A stretch of 10,840 nucleotides of DNA from Kiritimatiellales bacterium (lineage in GTDB: Bacteria; Verrucomicrobiota; Kiritimatiellia; Kiritimatiellales; Pontiellaceae), in assembly GCA_030630445.1 (NCBI GenBank), contig DAOVNC010000080.1, positions 1-10,840 of the forward strand, written 5' to 3'. The notes beneath the pieces are model-generated. The model was not told where the DNA came from. It was given only the letters and a program-made list of their open reading frames with translations, and searched no databases. Positions 1 through 4,453 of the stretch are shown here, in pieces. Positions within the stretch are counted from its first letter, which is position 1; each line of letters opens with the position of its first letter. The position numbers and the translations under genes are program-made.

Positions 1-115
1 GATCAATATCGGATTCCAGATCCATATTTTTTTTCACACCTATAAATCTACCCGATGAATCACGGGCAATATTCTTCTCAGAAGGAGAGTCTGTTGAATT
101 ATATTTATCTGTCAT
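1..115 (-). CDS. Hypothetical protein, N-terminal fragment (cut by window edge)
   Basis: An open frame starts with ATG at 115 and runs to the window edge without a stop (38 codons visible). The visible peptide begins MTDKYNSTDSPSEKNIARDS and is polar and Ser/Asp/Lys-rich with no signal peptide. A GGAAG sequence seven bases before the ATG could serve as ribosome binding site. It follows the 212-aa gene by 48 bases on the same strand, and no attC-like palindrome or AAC/GTT box lies between them, so the two are probably in one cassette and cotranscribed. I do not recognise the family. A short chance frame cannot be excluded because only the start is visible. Confidence 0.45.
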   Translation of the reverse strand, partial: MTDKYNSTDSPSEKNIARDSSGRFIGVKKNMDLESDID

Positions 116-163
116 AGAATACTTCCATACATAGGATTAGGTGACGTGAGCTTAATGCCTGCA

Positions 164-802
164 TCACTTTGAATTCTCGACATACTCAACAATCTTTTTC
201 TCGTGTCTTTGCCATGCGGCTGCGAGTAGTGCAACACGAACATCTTCGTCAGGCGTATCCTCTAGAACCTGTAGCAACATGGATGCCCGTTCTGTGTATT
301 CATCAAACGGCAATTCAATTATGTATTCGATTAACTCCAGTCTATCTTTTTCACTGGCAAGTTTTTGACGGAATTCTGCAACCGTCATGTGAATAGGGGT
401 TCCCGGAAGTTGGTGGAAAGGGATATATGGGGAAAATAGCGCTTTGGCTAAAGCGAATGTTTTCTCATCCTCTGACGGAAAGAAATCAACTAGGCGGAGA
501 ATCTCGACTGCGAAGTCTTTAGCTGTTTGAGATTTAAAGAAGGCCATTTTTAAATGACCATTGACCATATCGTTTTGGATTTTAGTCAATTGATCCCAAA
601 TATCATCTGCAAGTCCAATATTTGGTAATGATTTTGGAACCTTTGGCACGCTATTCCGTTCAACAAGAGCGATGGCAAGTAGGTCGCATTTTTGTGATGG
701 ATTTTCTACTTCACTTAAGACCTTTAGTATTGCTTGGGAAACGACTGATTTATCATCAGTTTGCGACCCTAGAATGCTACGGATTGTATTTTCATCTGGC
801 AT
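164..802 (-). CDS. Hypothetical cytosolic protein, 212 aa (cassette 6)
   Basis: Complete gene with a clear AAGGAG ribosome binding site eight bases before the ATG at 802. The start lies 26 bases after the R' crossover of the preceding attC, as expected for the first gene of a cassette. The protein is acidic and predicted mostly alpha-helical, with Leu/Ala-rich helices (around residues 84-128 and 137-205) and no signal peptide or membrane segment. It ends in a basic-acidic tail (about residues 195-212). I do not recognise a family; the helical pattern could be HEAT-like, but that is only an impression. Function unknown, as for most integron cassette genes. It is followed at 48 bases by a second gene, making this a two-gene cassette. 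Confidence 0.8.
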   Translation of the reverse strand: MPDENTIRSILGSQTDDKSVVSQAILKVLSEVENPSQKCDLLAIALVERNSVPKVPKSLPNIGLADDIWDQLTKIQNDMVNGHLKMAFFKSQTAKDFAVEILRLVDFFPSEDEKTFALAKALFSPYIPFHQLPGTPIHMTVAEFRQKLASEKDRLELIEYIIELPFDEYTERASMLLQVLEDTPDEDVRVALLAAAWQRHEKKIVEYVENSK

Positions 803-827
803 GAATTTTCTCCTTTGTTTTTATTTG

Positions 828-917
828 TGCCAACGTTAATCATGACCCGACTCGGAAATCAAATGTTGACCGGATCGCCGGGCGTTATACCGAGTAGGGT
901 CCATGCTCTGGTTGTGC
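828..917 (-). other. attC recombination site of cassette 5
   Basis: Read on the minus strand: R'' box GCACAAC (917-911) and R' box GTTGGCA (834-828). Between them lie two arms that pair as CATGGACCCTACTCGG against CATGACCCGACTCGG, leaving one unpaired G in one arm. Such extrahelical bases are how IntI chooses the bottom strand of a folded attC. The loop of about 35 bases is variable. The R'' box is the exact complement of the GTTGTGC that starts the same cassette at 1347. Total 90 bp, within the usual attC range. Confidence 0.9.
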
Positions 918-921
918 TTTT

Positions 922-1323
922 TTAATCATTATAATATGTGTGAGCTCCACCGATGAATGGTTCAATTCTATAGGTTTCTAGGTTTATTTCACTGAAACTG
1001 ATTTGCGCTGAAACAAATCTTTCTTCCTCTGGTTCTAAAGTCGAAAAAACATAATCTTCAACAATAGATACAAGCGTATTGCTGGAGTCATATATATATA
1101 CTCCGATAACAAGGCTTCTAATTTTAACAGATGCATTATTCCTAACTTTTAAGATCAGGTGTGTATCGTCATTCCATGTGGATATCTGTGAATCCAGTAT
1201 AGAAATATCTTCTTTATGTTCCGGAGGATTCCAGACCTTTCCAATATCGTTAATTATCCAGCCGATCCCAATGAGGTTGATTATTACTAGAAGGTATAAC
1301 GCTATCAGTGTGGATAATTTCAT
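922..1323 (-). CDS. Membrane-anchored hypothetical protein, 133 aa (cassette 5)
   Basis: Start chosen at the ATG at 1323, preceded by AGGAGAAAG at good spacing. An in-frame upstream start at 1377 would run back through the attC site and is rejected. Residues 4-25 form one hydrophobic helix (LSTLIALYLLVIINLIGIGW) without a clear cleavage site, so the protein is likely anchored in the inner membrane with the rest outside. Residues about 45-125 are beta-rich, with a pattern of ILKVRNN, VIGVYIYDSSN and LEPEEERF that resembles small Ig-like FxLYD-type extracytoplasmic domains. That resemblance is by eye only. The stop codon is five bases from the attC, the compact arrangement usual for cassettes. 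Function unknown. Confidence 0.8.
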   Translation of the reverse strand: MKLSTLIALYLLVIINLIGIGWIINDIGKVWNPPEHKEDISILDSQISTWNDDTHLILKVRNNASVKIRSLVIGVYIYDSSNTLVSIVEDYVFSTLEPEEERFVSAQISFSEINLETYRIEPFIGGAHTYYND

Positions 1324-1340
1324 GATTTTTCTTTCTCCTA

Positions 1341-1443
1341 GCACAACGATTAGCATCACTGGCCAGAAAACGCGCAAACGACTTTGCCTGATTTATCAAA
1401 TTCCGCCGCGTTTTTCTGGTACATGTGGATGCTCTGGTTCGGT
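1341..1443 (-). other. attC recombination site of cassette 4
   Basis: Minus-strand R'' box ACCGAAC (1443-1437) and R' box GTTGTGC (1347-1341). The arms between them pair over more than 20 bases (outer part GCATC and AGAAAA-CGCG blocks on both sides), with several unpaired bases in one arm. The R'' box exactly complements the GTTCGGT that opens this cassette at 1754. Near R'' the bases CCAGAGCAT are shared with the neighbouring attC at 828-917, suggesting related sites. 103 bp. Confidence 0.9.
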
Positions 1444-1445
1444 GT

Positions 1446-1724
1446 TTATTGTTTTCCCTCTATTTGTTGAATCCCTCTGTGGGAAGGCTTGAAGGCATCA
1501 AGGGATTGTAACAAGGGAAGGCTTAACTCATTTGGCAACATAAACCAGACTGGATTTCCAAATGTTTTAGGATACCCTTTGTCATCTCCTTCGCCATTCC
1601 ATCGCATGGCTAATCGGGTGGTTCCATCTTCCCATTTTCCCCATGCGACAGAGAATCCATTGAGGTCATAAATAATTTCTTTAACTTCAAAGTTGCGTGG
1701 GTTTACTTCTGTTGGATCTGGCAT
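1446..1724 (-). CDS. Small hypothetical protein, 92 aa (cassette 4)
   Basis: Complete small gene, ATG at 1724 preceded by AAGGGGAAATT, and stop codon only two bases from the attC palindrome. The protein is acidic, has no signal peptide or membrane segment, and is rich in tryptophan and aromatic residues in its first two thirds. Readable stretches are FEVKEIIYDLNGFSVAWGKW, LAMRWNGEGDDKGYP and PVWFMLPNEL. This looks like a compact beta-sheet domain followed by a short helix and a polar tail. The pattern resembles small cytosolic cassette-type proteins of unknown function; I do not recognise a named family. It is the only gene of its cassette (407 bp) and would be translated from a cassette-internal or upstream promoter. 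Confidence 0.75.
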   Translation of the reverse strand: MPDPTEVNPRNFEVKEIIYDLNGFSVAWGKWEDGTTRLAMRWNGEGDDKGYPKTFGNPVWFMLPNELSLPLLQSLDAFKPSHRGIQQIEGKQ

Positions 1725-1747
1725 AATTTCCCCTTTTTATTTCATTT

Positions 1748-1836
1748 ACCGAACGTCCAAGCTCACTTTCGGTGCACATAAATGTTGCCTTCAAAATCGG
1801 GCGTTGTTCACCGTAAAGTGGAGCTTATTGTTGTGC
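1748..1836 (-). other. attC recombination site of cassette 3
   Basis: Minus-strand R'' box GCACAAC (1836-1830) and R' box GTTCGGT (1754-1748). The arms pair as AAGCTCCACTTTACGGTG against AAGCTCACTTTCGGTG, leaving two single unpaired bases in one arm, the classical attC signature. R'' exactly complements GTTGTGC at the start of the same cassette (2252-2246). 89 bp. Confidence 0.92.
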
Positions 1837-1838
1837 AA

Positions 1839-2219
1839 TTATTTTTGGTAAAGAGTAATTGCAACATCTGTTTCATCAAGGGAGAAGGCACCCGGCGTGA
1901 ATAGACCAATACCCGGGAAAAGGAAAAGAAATGTTCCGACTGCATCAAGTGCACCTGTTGCATTAAAATGGTGTCCTACTGTTCTCTGACTAGGCATGTA
2001 ACCTTCTTTGTAGGCTTGAATGGATAGGTTGCGATTGCGTTTGACATCGATCTGGACTGGCGAGGTATATCTTTGTCCATTTACTGTCAAGATTGCATCT
2101 TCGGGCATGCACGTAATATTAACCATTTGGCTGTGTGGCCTGAAGGCACAGCATCCTGAAAGGGTTAGTAGAGTGGTGGCAAGAGAGAGGTTCATCAGTT
2201 TCATTAGTTTTTGTTTCAT
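1839..2219 (-). CDS. PEGA-like lipoprotein, 126 aa (cassette 3)
   Basis: Start chosen at ATG 2219, which has AAGGAGAAAA just upstream; a longer GTG-started frame at 2249 would lie inside the attC. Residues 1-22 are a type II signal peptide ending LTLSGC, so Cys23 should be lipidated. Residues about 33-75 (VNITCMPEDAILTVNGQRY and SIQAYKEGYMP) match the look of a PEGA domain, a small surface beta-domain. A Gly/Phe-rich hydrophobic stretch (about 89-112) precedes a final beta strand (DVAITLYQK). This order resembles small envelope lipoproteins in which a PEGA domain is followed by a Gly-rich hydrophobic segment. Probable location is the outer or inner membrane surface. Family call is by motif only; the exact role is unknown. 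Confidence 0.8.
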   Translation of the reverse strand: MKQKLMKLMNLSLATTLLTLSGCCAFRPHSQMVNITCMPEDAILTVNGQRYTSPVQIDVKRNRNLSIQAYKEGYMPSQRTVGHHFNATGALDAVGTFLFLFPGIGLFTPGAFSLDETDVAITLYQK

Positions 2220-2245
2220 TTTTCTCCTTATGTTTATCTGTATCA

Positions 2246-2303
2246 GCACAACGTCTGAGCTAAGGTGCGGGGTAACCGCGTCGCCTTCAGCTCCTTGTTG
2301 TGC
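2246..2303 (-). other. attC recombination site of cassette 2
   Basis: Minus-strand R'' box GCACAAC (2303-2297) and R' box GTTGTGC (2252-2246). Arms GAGCTGAAGG and CCTTAGCTC pair with one extra G in the first arm, and a short hairpin GCGG-TTACC-CCGC forms the tip. At 58 bp it is at the short end for attC sites and the most regular in the array. R'' complements GTTGTGC at 3635-3629, which marks the start of the LRR cassette. Confidence 0.92.
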
Positions 2304-2361
2304 ATTCCTGTTTCTTTACGGCTGCCAGCAGTGCCACTGAGAGTGCTAATACCTTTTTCAT
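2287..2361 (-). CDS. Possible 24-aa signal-peptide-like micro-ORF ending in attC
   Basis: An ATG at 2361, preceded by AAAGGGA seven bases upstream, opens a 24-codon frame beginning MKKVLALSVALLAAVKKQEC and stopping inside the attC site. The first 15 residues look like a bacterial signal peptide core. It follows the LRR gene by 37 bases. It could be a real small membrane peptide, the stump of a larger exported protein cut off by recombination at the attC, or chance. There is no family to compare with, so confidence is low. Confidence 0.3.
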   Translation of the reverse strand: MKKVLALSVALLAAVKKQECTTRS

Positions 2362-2398
2362 AACAGTCCCTTTACGCTCCAAACCATCGCACATCCGC

Positions 2399-3472
2399 TC
2401 ATGGCATCGAGAGCTGATAGACACGGCTAGGATGATTGGTCCAACTCGAGTCACCGAAATAAACCGTACTGTTACTCATGCTGTGGGTTTGAACGGGTGT
2501 CCAGATGCCGTCGGTCAGGTTCGTGCAGGCTTTCACCATGACCAGTCCGCTTTCAGACTCGGCTATGTTGAAGCCGAATGTTCCGGCCTGTACTCCGAAG
2601 ATCCCGTCATCAGTTTGGATCAAAGGATTCCAGAGTACGGTTGGACGTCCGGCATAGATTTCACCCCAGCCGATAGTGCCGAGCATGTAGTATACAATGG
2701 CTTGATCACAGGAATCGAATACTCCTGCACCTACACTGGGAGCATTACCCTTGAAGTAGATGCCATTCTCAAGTAGGCAGCCCCTGAATGCCAGGTCCCC
2801 GATGAAGAGGACACTGTCAGGGATCGTGACGTGCTCCAGGCTACTGCACCATTGGAATGCCCTACTTCCGATGGAAGTGACGCTGGTGCCGATCACGACG
2901 TTCGTCAGACCGCTGCAACCTTCGAATGCCGAGTTTCCGATGCCGGTGACGCTATCGGGGATCGTGATGCTCTTCAGGTTGCTGCAATAATAGAATGCAT
3001 CTTTTCCAATGGAAGTGACGCTCGTGCCGATCATGACGTTCGTCAGACCGCCGCAGTATAAAAAAGTATAGTCTCCAATGGAGGAGGTGACGCTATCGGG
3101 GATAGAGATGCTCGTCAGGCTGCTGCAGCCCCAGAAAGCTTCTTGTCCGATGTAGGTGACGTTCGTGCCGATCACGACGTTCGTTAGGCTGCCGTCATGT
3201 TTGAATGCCGAGTTTCCGATGGCGGTGACGCTATCGGGGATAGTGATGCTCGTCAGGTCGCTGCAGTCGTCGAATGCTCGGTATTGAATACCAACCACTG
3301 GCAAACCGTCTATTGTTGCTGGAATGTCCACCGCACCGCCCAAGCCTGTGTATCCAGTGATCCAGATCTCTCCACTGTAGTCGCTGTAAATGAAGTCACC
3401 GAACTGTAATGCCGTCGAGGTGGCTGCAGTTGTCAGCACGGCCACCATTATTAAGTTGAGTACTTTCTTCAT
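2399..3472 (-). CDS. Exported BspA-type leucine-rich repeat protein (cassette 2)
   Basis: Complete 357-aa gene starting at ATG 3472 with AAGGGGCAG upstream. Residues 1-22 form a signal peptide (MKKVLNLIMVAVLTTAATST). From about residue 45 to 245 there are roughly eight 23-residue repeats of the LRR_5/BspA type, alternating 'LTSITIPDSVTAIGNSAF' and 'LTNVVIGTSVTSIG' forms, which build a curved surface used in other bacteria for adhesion or binding. A C-terminal module (about 265-357; ACTNLTDGIWTPVQT, YFGDSSWTNHPSRVYQLSMP) is of the kind found at the end of secreted proteins of PVC bacteria. At the DNA level the repeats are near-identical, so repeat number may vary by recombination. It is the largest gene in the array and the first coding cassette from attI. 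Ligand unknown. Confidence 0.85.
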   Translation of the reverse strand: MKKVLNLIMVAVLTTAATSTALQFGDFIYSDYSGEIWITGYTGLGGAVDIPATIDGLPVVGIQYRAFDDCSDLTSITIPDSVTAIGNSAFKHDGSLTNVVIGTNVTYIGQEAFWGCSSLTSISIPDSVTSSIGDYTFLYCGGLTNVMIGTSVTSIGKDAFYYCSNLKSITIPDSVTGIGNSAFEGCSGLTNVVIGTSVTSIGSRAFQWCSSLEHVTIPDSVLFIGDLAFRGCLLENGIYFKGNAPSVGAGVFDSCDQAIVYYMLGTIGWGEIYAGRPTVLWNPLIQTDDGIFGVQAGTFGFNIAESESGLVMVKACTNLTDGIWTPVQTHSMSNSTVYFGDSSWTNHPSRVYQLSMP

Positions 3473-3495
3473 TCTGCCCCTTCTTTATTTCCAAG

Positions 3496-3563
3496 CCCAA
3501 CGCTCTCCGCGAATGGATTCAGTTTATCCGGTGTCCGTGAGTTGCCAGCTGAGAGGGAAGTGC
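3496..3563 (-). other. Degenerate attC-like sequence upstream of the LRR gene
   Basis: A perfect R'-type box GTTGGGC (3502-3496, minus) is followed 24 bases later by the LRR ribosome binding site and start, the same spacing as true cassette starts. Its partner arm CTCTCAGC pairs with GCGGAGAG with one mismatch, and at symmetrical distance lies GCACTTC, which differs from a GCACAAC R'' box at the two conserved A positions. It may be a dead attC that once separated a 133-bp cassette from the LRR cassette. Confidence 0.35.
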
Positions 3564-3628
3564 TTTGCATTCTTCCTGCCCTATAAAAATCTCTCTCAAC
3601 CGATCTCTCTTTCATTTTATCTATCTGC

Positions 3629-3710
3629 GCACAACGAAAGAGTTGAGCTTCCATGGCACGAGCCTGAGTAAGCAGGCGAGTGAGCTGGTAGCTCCAACGA
3701 CTCGTTAGCA
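3629..3710 (-). other. attC recombination site of cassette 1
   Basis: Minus-strand R'' box TGCTAAC (3710-3704) and R' box GTTGTGC (3635-3629). Arms GAGCTACCA and TGGAAGCTC pair with one mismatch, further CAC/GTG pairs follow, and the tip is a perfect GCCTG-CTTACT-CAGGC hairpin. R'' exactly complements GTTAGCA at the candidate attI crossover (4010-4004). This ties 3635-4009 together as one cassette. 82 bp. Confidence 0.85.
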
Positions 3711-3767
3711 GGTCCTATATATATTTTCTCTTTTAATTTTACAAACGTAGCGAATAAAACCCACATC

Positions 3768-3788
3768 AAAAAACCACCTTGCCGGTGG
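3768..3788 (-). terminator. Intrinsic terminator between attI and the coding cassettes
   Basis: On the minus strand CCACC-GGCAA-GGTGG is followed directly by six T residues. It lies in the gene-less first cassette and faces the direction of array transcription, so it would stop transcripts entering the array from attI or intI. Its 5' arm shares bases 3787-3788 with an upstream GGG-TTCG-CCC hairpin (3787-3796), so the two stems compete slightly. Confidence 0.65.
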
Positions 3789-3955
3789 GCGAACCCTTAA
3801 AAGCGCCTTCGGGGAACGTTGCATGATCCCTGGATATGCGACGTGCTCCGCAGGCAAGATTGCCGCTCGGCTTCAGCTAAAGCCGTCAGGCTTGGGAAAC
3901 GCGTTTCCCCGCCTTCTGGCCGCTGAAGCCGAAGGCTGATTTTAATTTCTTTTCG

Positions 3956-3976
3956 ACCGCCGTCAAGGCGGTTTTT
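3956..3976 (+). terminator. Intrinsic terminator, plus strand
   Basis: ACCGCC-GTCAA-GGCGGT followed by a run of five T (3972-3976, first T part of the stem) and an A+T-rich tail. It would end a transcript crossing cassette 1 from the left towards intI. Together with the minus-strand terminator at 3768-3788 it brackets the structured element with opposite-facing terminators. Confidence 0.5.
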
Positions 3977-3991
3977 ATATAATTTCGATAA

Positions 3992-3997
3992 ATTATA
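3992..3997 (-). promoter_or_regulatory. TATAAT -10-like box at the start of cassette 1
   Basis: A perfect TATAAT on the minus strand just inside cassette 1, 13 bases after the candidate attI box. The sequence 17 bases upstream (TATATT) is a poor -35, so this may be a weak or extended A+T-rich promoter. It would drive the candidate RNA. Confidence 0.3.
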
Positions 3998-4003
3998 TTT
4001 TCT

Positions 4004-4017
4004 TGCTAACGTTAAAT
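4004..4017 (-). other. Candidate attI insertion point
   Basis: Minus-strand ATTTAAC directly followed by GTTAGCA gives a consensus RYYYAAC and GTTRRRY pair at the intI-proximal end of the array, with no attC-type palindrome around it, as expected for an attI core. The inferred crossover is between G4010 and T4009 (minus strand). Support comes from the first attC, whose R'' box TGCTAAC is complementary. The two boxes abut, without the short spacer usual in class 1 attI, so the second box may be fortuitous. Confidence 0.6.
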
Positions 4018-4183
4018 ATACGACCCTCCTTTTTCCCGGGGATTTAGATATTTTCCCCGTTTGCCTGCGGGTCGCTCCACAGACAGACTGCCGTCGCTGG
4101 GCGCACTTTTCAAGGCGGTCGACGACCGGTGCTTATCATGCCTTAAATGTAGGCAATATATCTGATTCGTCCGAAAGGGCAAT

Positions 4184-4212
4184 AGAATAGGGGAGAAAAA
4201 CAATTTGAACAA
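4184..4212 (-). promoter_or_regulatory. Candidate array promoter (Pc-like)
   Basis: On the minus strand TTGTTC (4212-4207) and TATTCT (4189-4184) are separated by 17 bases, a fair sigma70-type match pointing into attI and the cassettes. It lies in the intI-attI intergenic region, a usual place for Pc. By eye only; several other A+T-rich pairs exist nearby. Confidence 0.35.
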
Positions 4213-4226
4213 ATATATAAAAACAA

Positions 4227-4250
4227 GTATTGCATGTTTGAATACAATAC
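4227..4250. promoter_or_regulatory. Dyad with overlapping TACAAT, possible intI control site
   Basis: GTATTG (4227-4232) and CAATAC (4245-4250) form perfect 6-bp arms around 12 bases. A TACAAT on the plus strand (4243-4248) overlaps the right arm and could be the -10 box of a promoter reading towards intI, though no strong -35 box is seen. It is about 200 bases from the intI start. Confidence 0.25.
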
Positions 4251-4308
4251 GACAAAAAGGTGGTTGGTGTTTCTTGGGACGACTGCGGGATGAAGACAGG
4301 GTGTAAAA

Positions 4309-4339
4309 GCCCGGTAATACTATGTTATCGGAGTGTCGC
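4309..4339 (+). repeat. 31-bp direct repeat with hairpin, copy 1
   Basis: First of two copies that match at 29 of 31 positions and start 88 bases apart. The core CCGGTAATA-CTA-TGTTATCGG (4311-4331) forms a 9-bp stem with two G-T pairs and a 3-base loop. Located between the cassette array and intI. Role unknown: an integrase or regulator binding site, or an RNA hairpin in the intI leader. Confidence 0.8.
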
Positions 4340-4396
4340 TTTTTCCGGGGGAAAAATATTGAAAGGGCTGTAAATGGTCCGGATTTGGGCGGTATT

Positions 4397-4427
4397 GCCC
4401 GGTAATACTTTGTTATCGGAGCGTCGC
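4397..4427 (+). repeat. 31-bp direct repeat with hairpin, copy 2
   Basis: Second copy, ending 26 bases before the intI GTG start. One of the two differences from copy 1 falls in the hairpin loop (CTT instead of CTA), so the stem is untouched. Preceded by GGTATTG, which with GTAATACT gives a further small dyad. Confidence 0.8.
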
Positions 4428-4453
4428 ATAAAATAGTATTGAGGAGGGTTGCG

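Larger units (their letters stand above)
3768..3985 (-). ncRNA. Candidate structured small RNA (cassette 1)
   Basis: Read on the minus strand, a TATAAT (3997-3992) without a good -35 box could start a transcript near 3985. It would contain ACCGCC-TTGAC-GGCGGT (3972-3956), then a long hairpin whose 10-bp base stem CGGCTTCAGC/GCTGAAGCCG (3931-3868) encloses GCC/GGC, AGGC/GCCT and a perfect 16-base palindrome GGGAAACGCGTTTCCC. After that come GGCAA-TC-TTGCC (3864-3853), TGCG/CGCA (3852-3837), GGGA/TCCC (3830-3812) and GGG-TTCG-CCC (3796-3787). It would end at an intrinsic terminator, CCACC-GGCAA-GGTGG plus six T. No known RNA family is recognised. The opposite strand also has a terminator (3956-3976), so the transcribed strand is uncertain, and a purely DNA role is possible. 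Confidence 0.4.
3635..4009 (-). mobile_element. Gene-less integron cassette (cassette 1, first from attI)
   Basis: The stretch from the candidate attI crossover (start TTAGCA) to the G of the first attC behaves as a 375-bp cassette. Its opening GTTAGCA is the exact complement of its own R'' box TGCTAAC. It contains no convincing reading frame. Instead it holds an A+T-rich left flank (3711-3767), a dense series of hairpins (3774-3972), and an A+T-rich start (3977-4009) with a TATAAT sequence. Cassettes without genes, some with small RNAs, are known from other integrons (sRNA-Xcc1 of Xanthomonas was described in a cassette); this one does not resemble anything I recognise. Confidence 0.7.

Noticed and set aside
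3469..3654. Minus-strand frame upstream of and overlapping the LRR start (48 codons from an internal ATG)
   Set aside because: It begins inside an attC or, from the internal ATG, lacks a ribosome binding site, and it reads through the degenerate attC; the frame is probably chance.
3768..3985. Known RNA families (tmRNA, RNase P RNA, SRP RNA, 6S RNA, common riboswitches)
   Set aside because: None of their conserved core sequences could be recognised; the GGGTTCGCCC stretch only resembles a T-loop superficially.
4012..4212. 66-codon minus-strand frame in the attI-intI gap
   Set aside because: No ribosome binding site, odd composition, and it ends just outside the attI core; more likely the promoter/attI region.
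4011..4453. LexA (SOS) box controlling intI
   Set aside because: No CTGT-N8-ACAG sequence was found on either strand in this gap; the CTGT copies present lack a partner.
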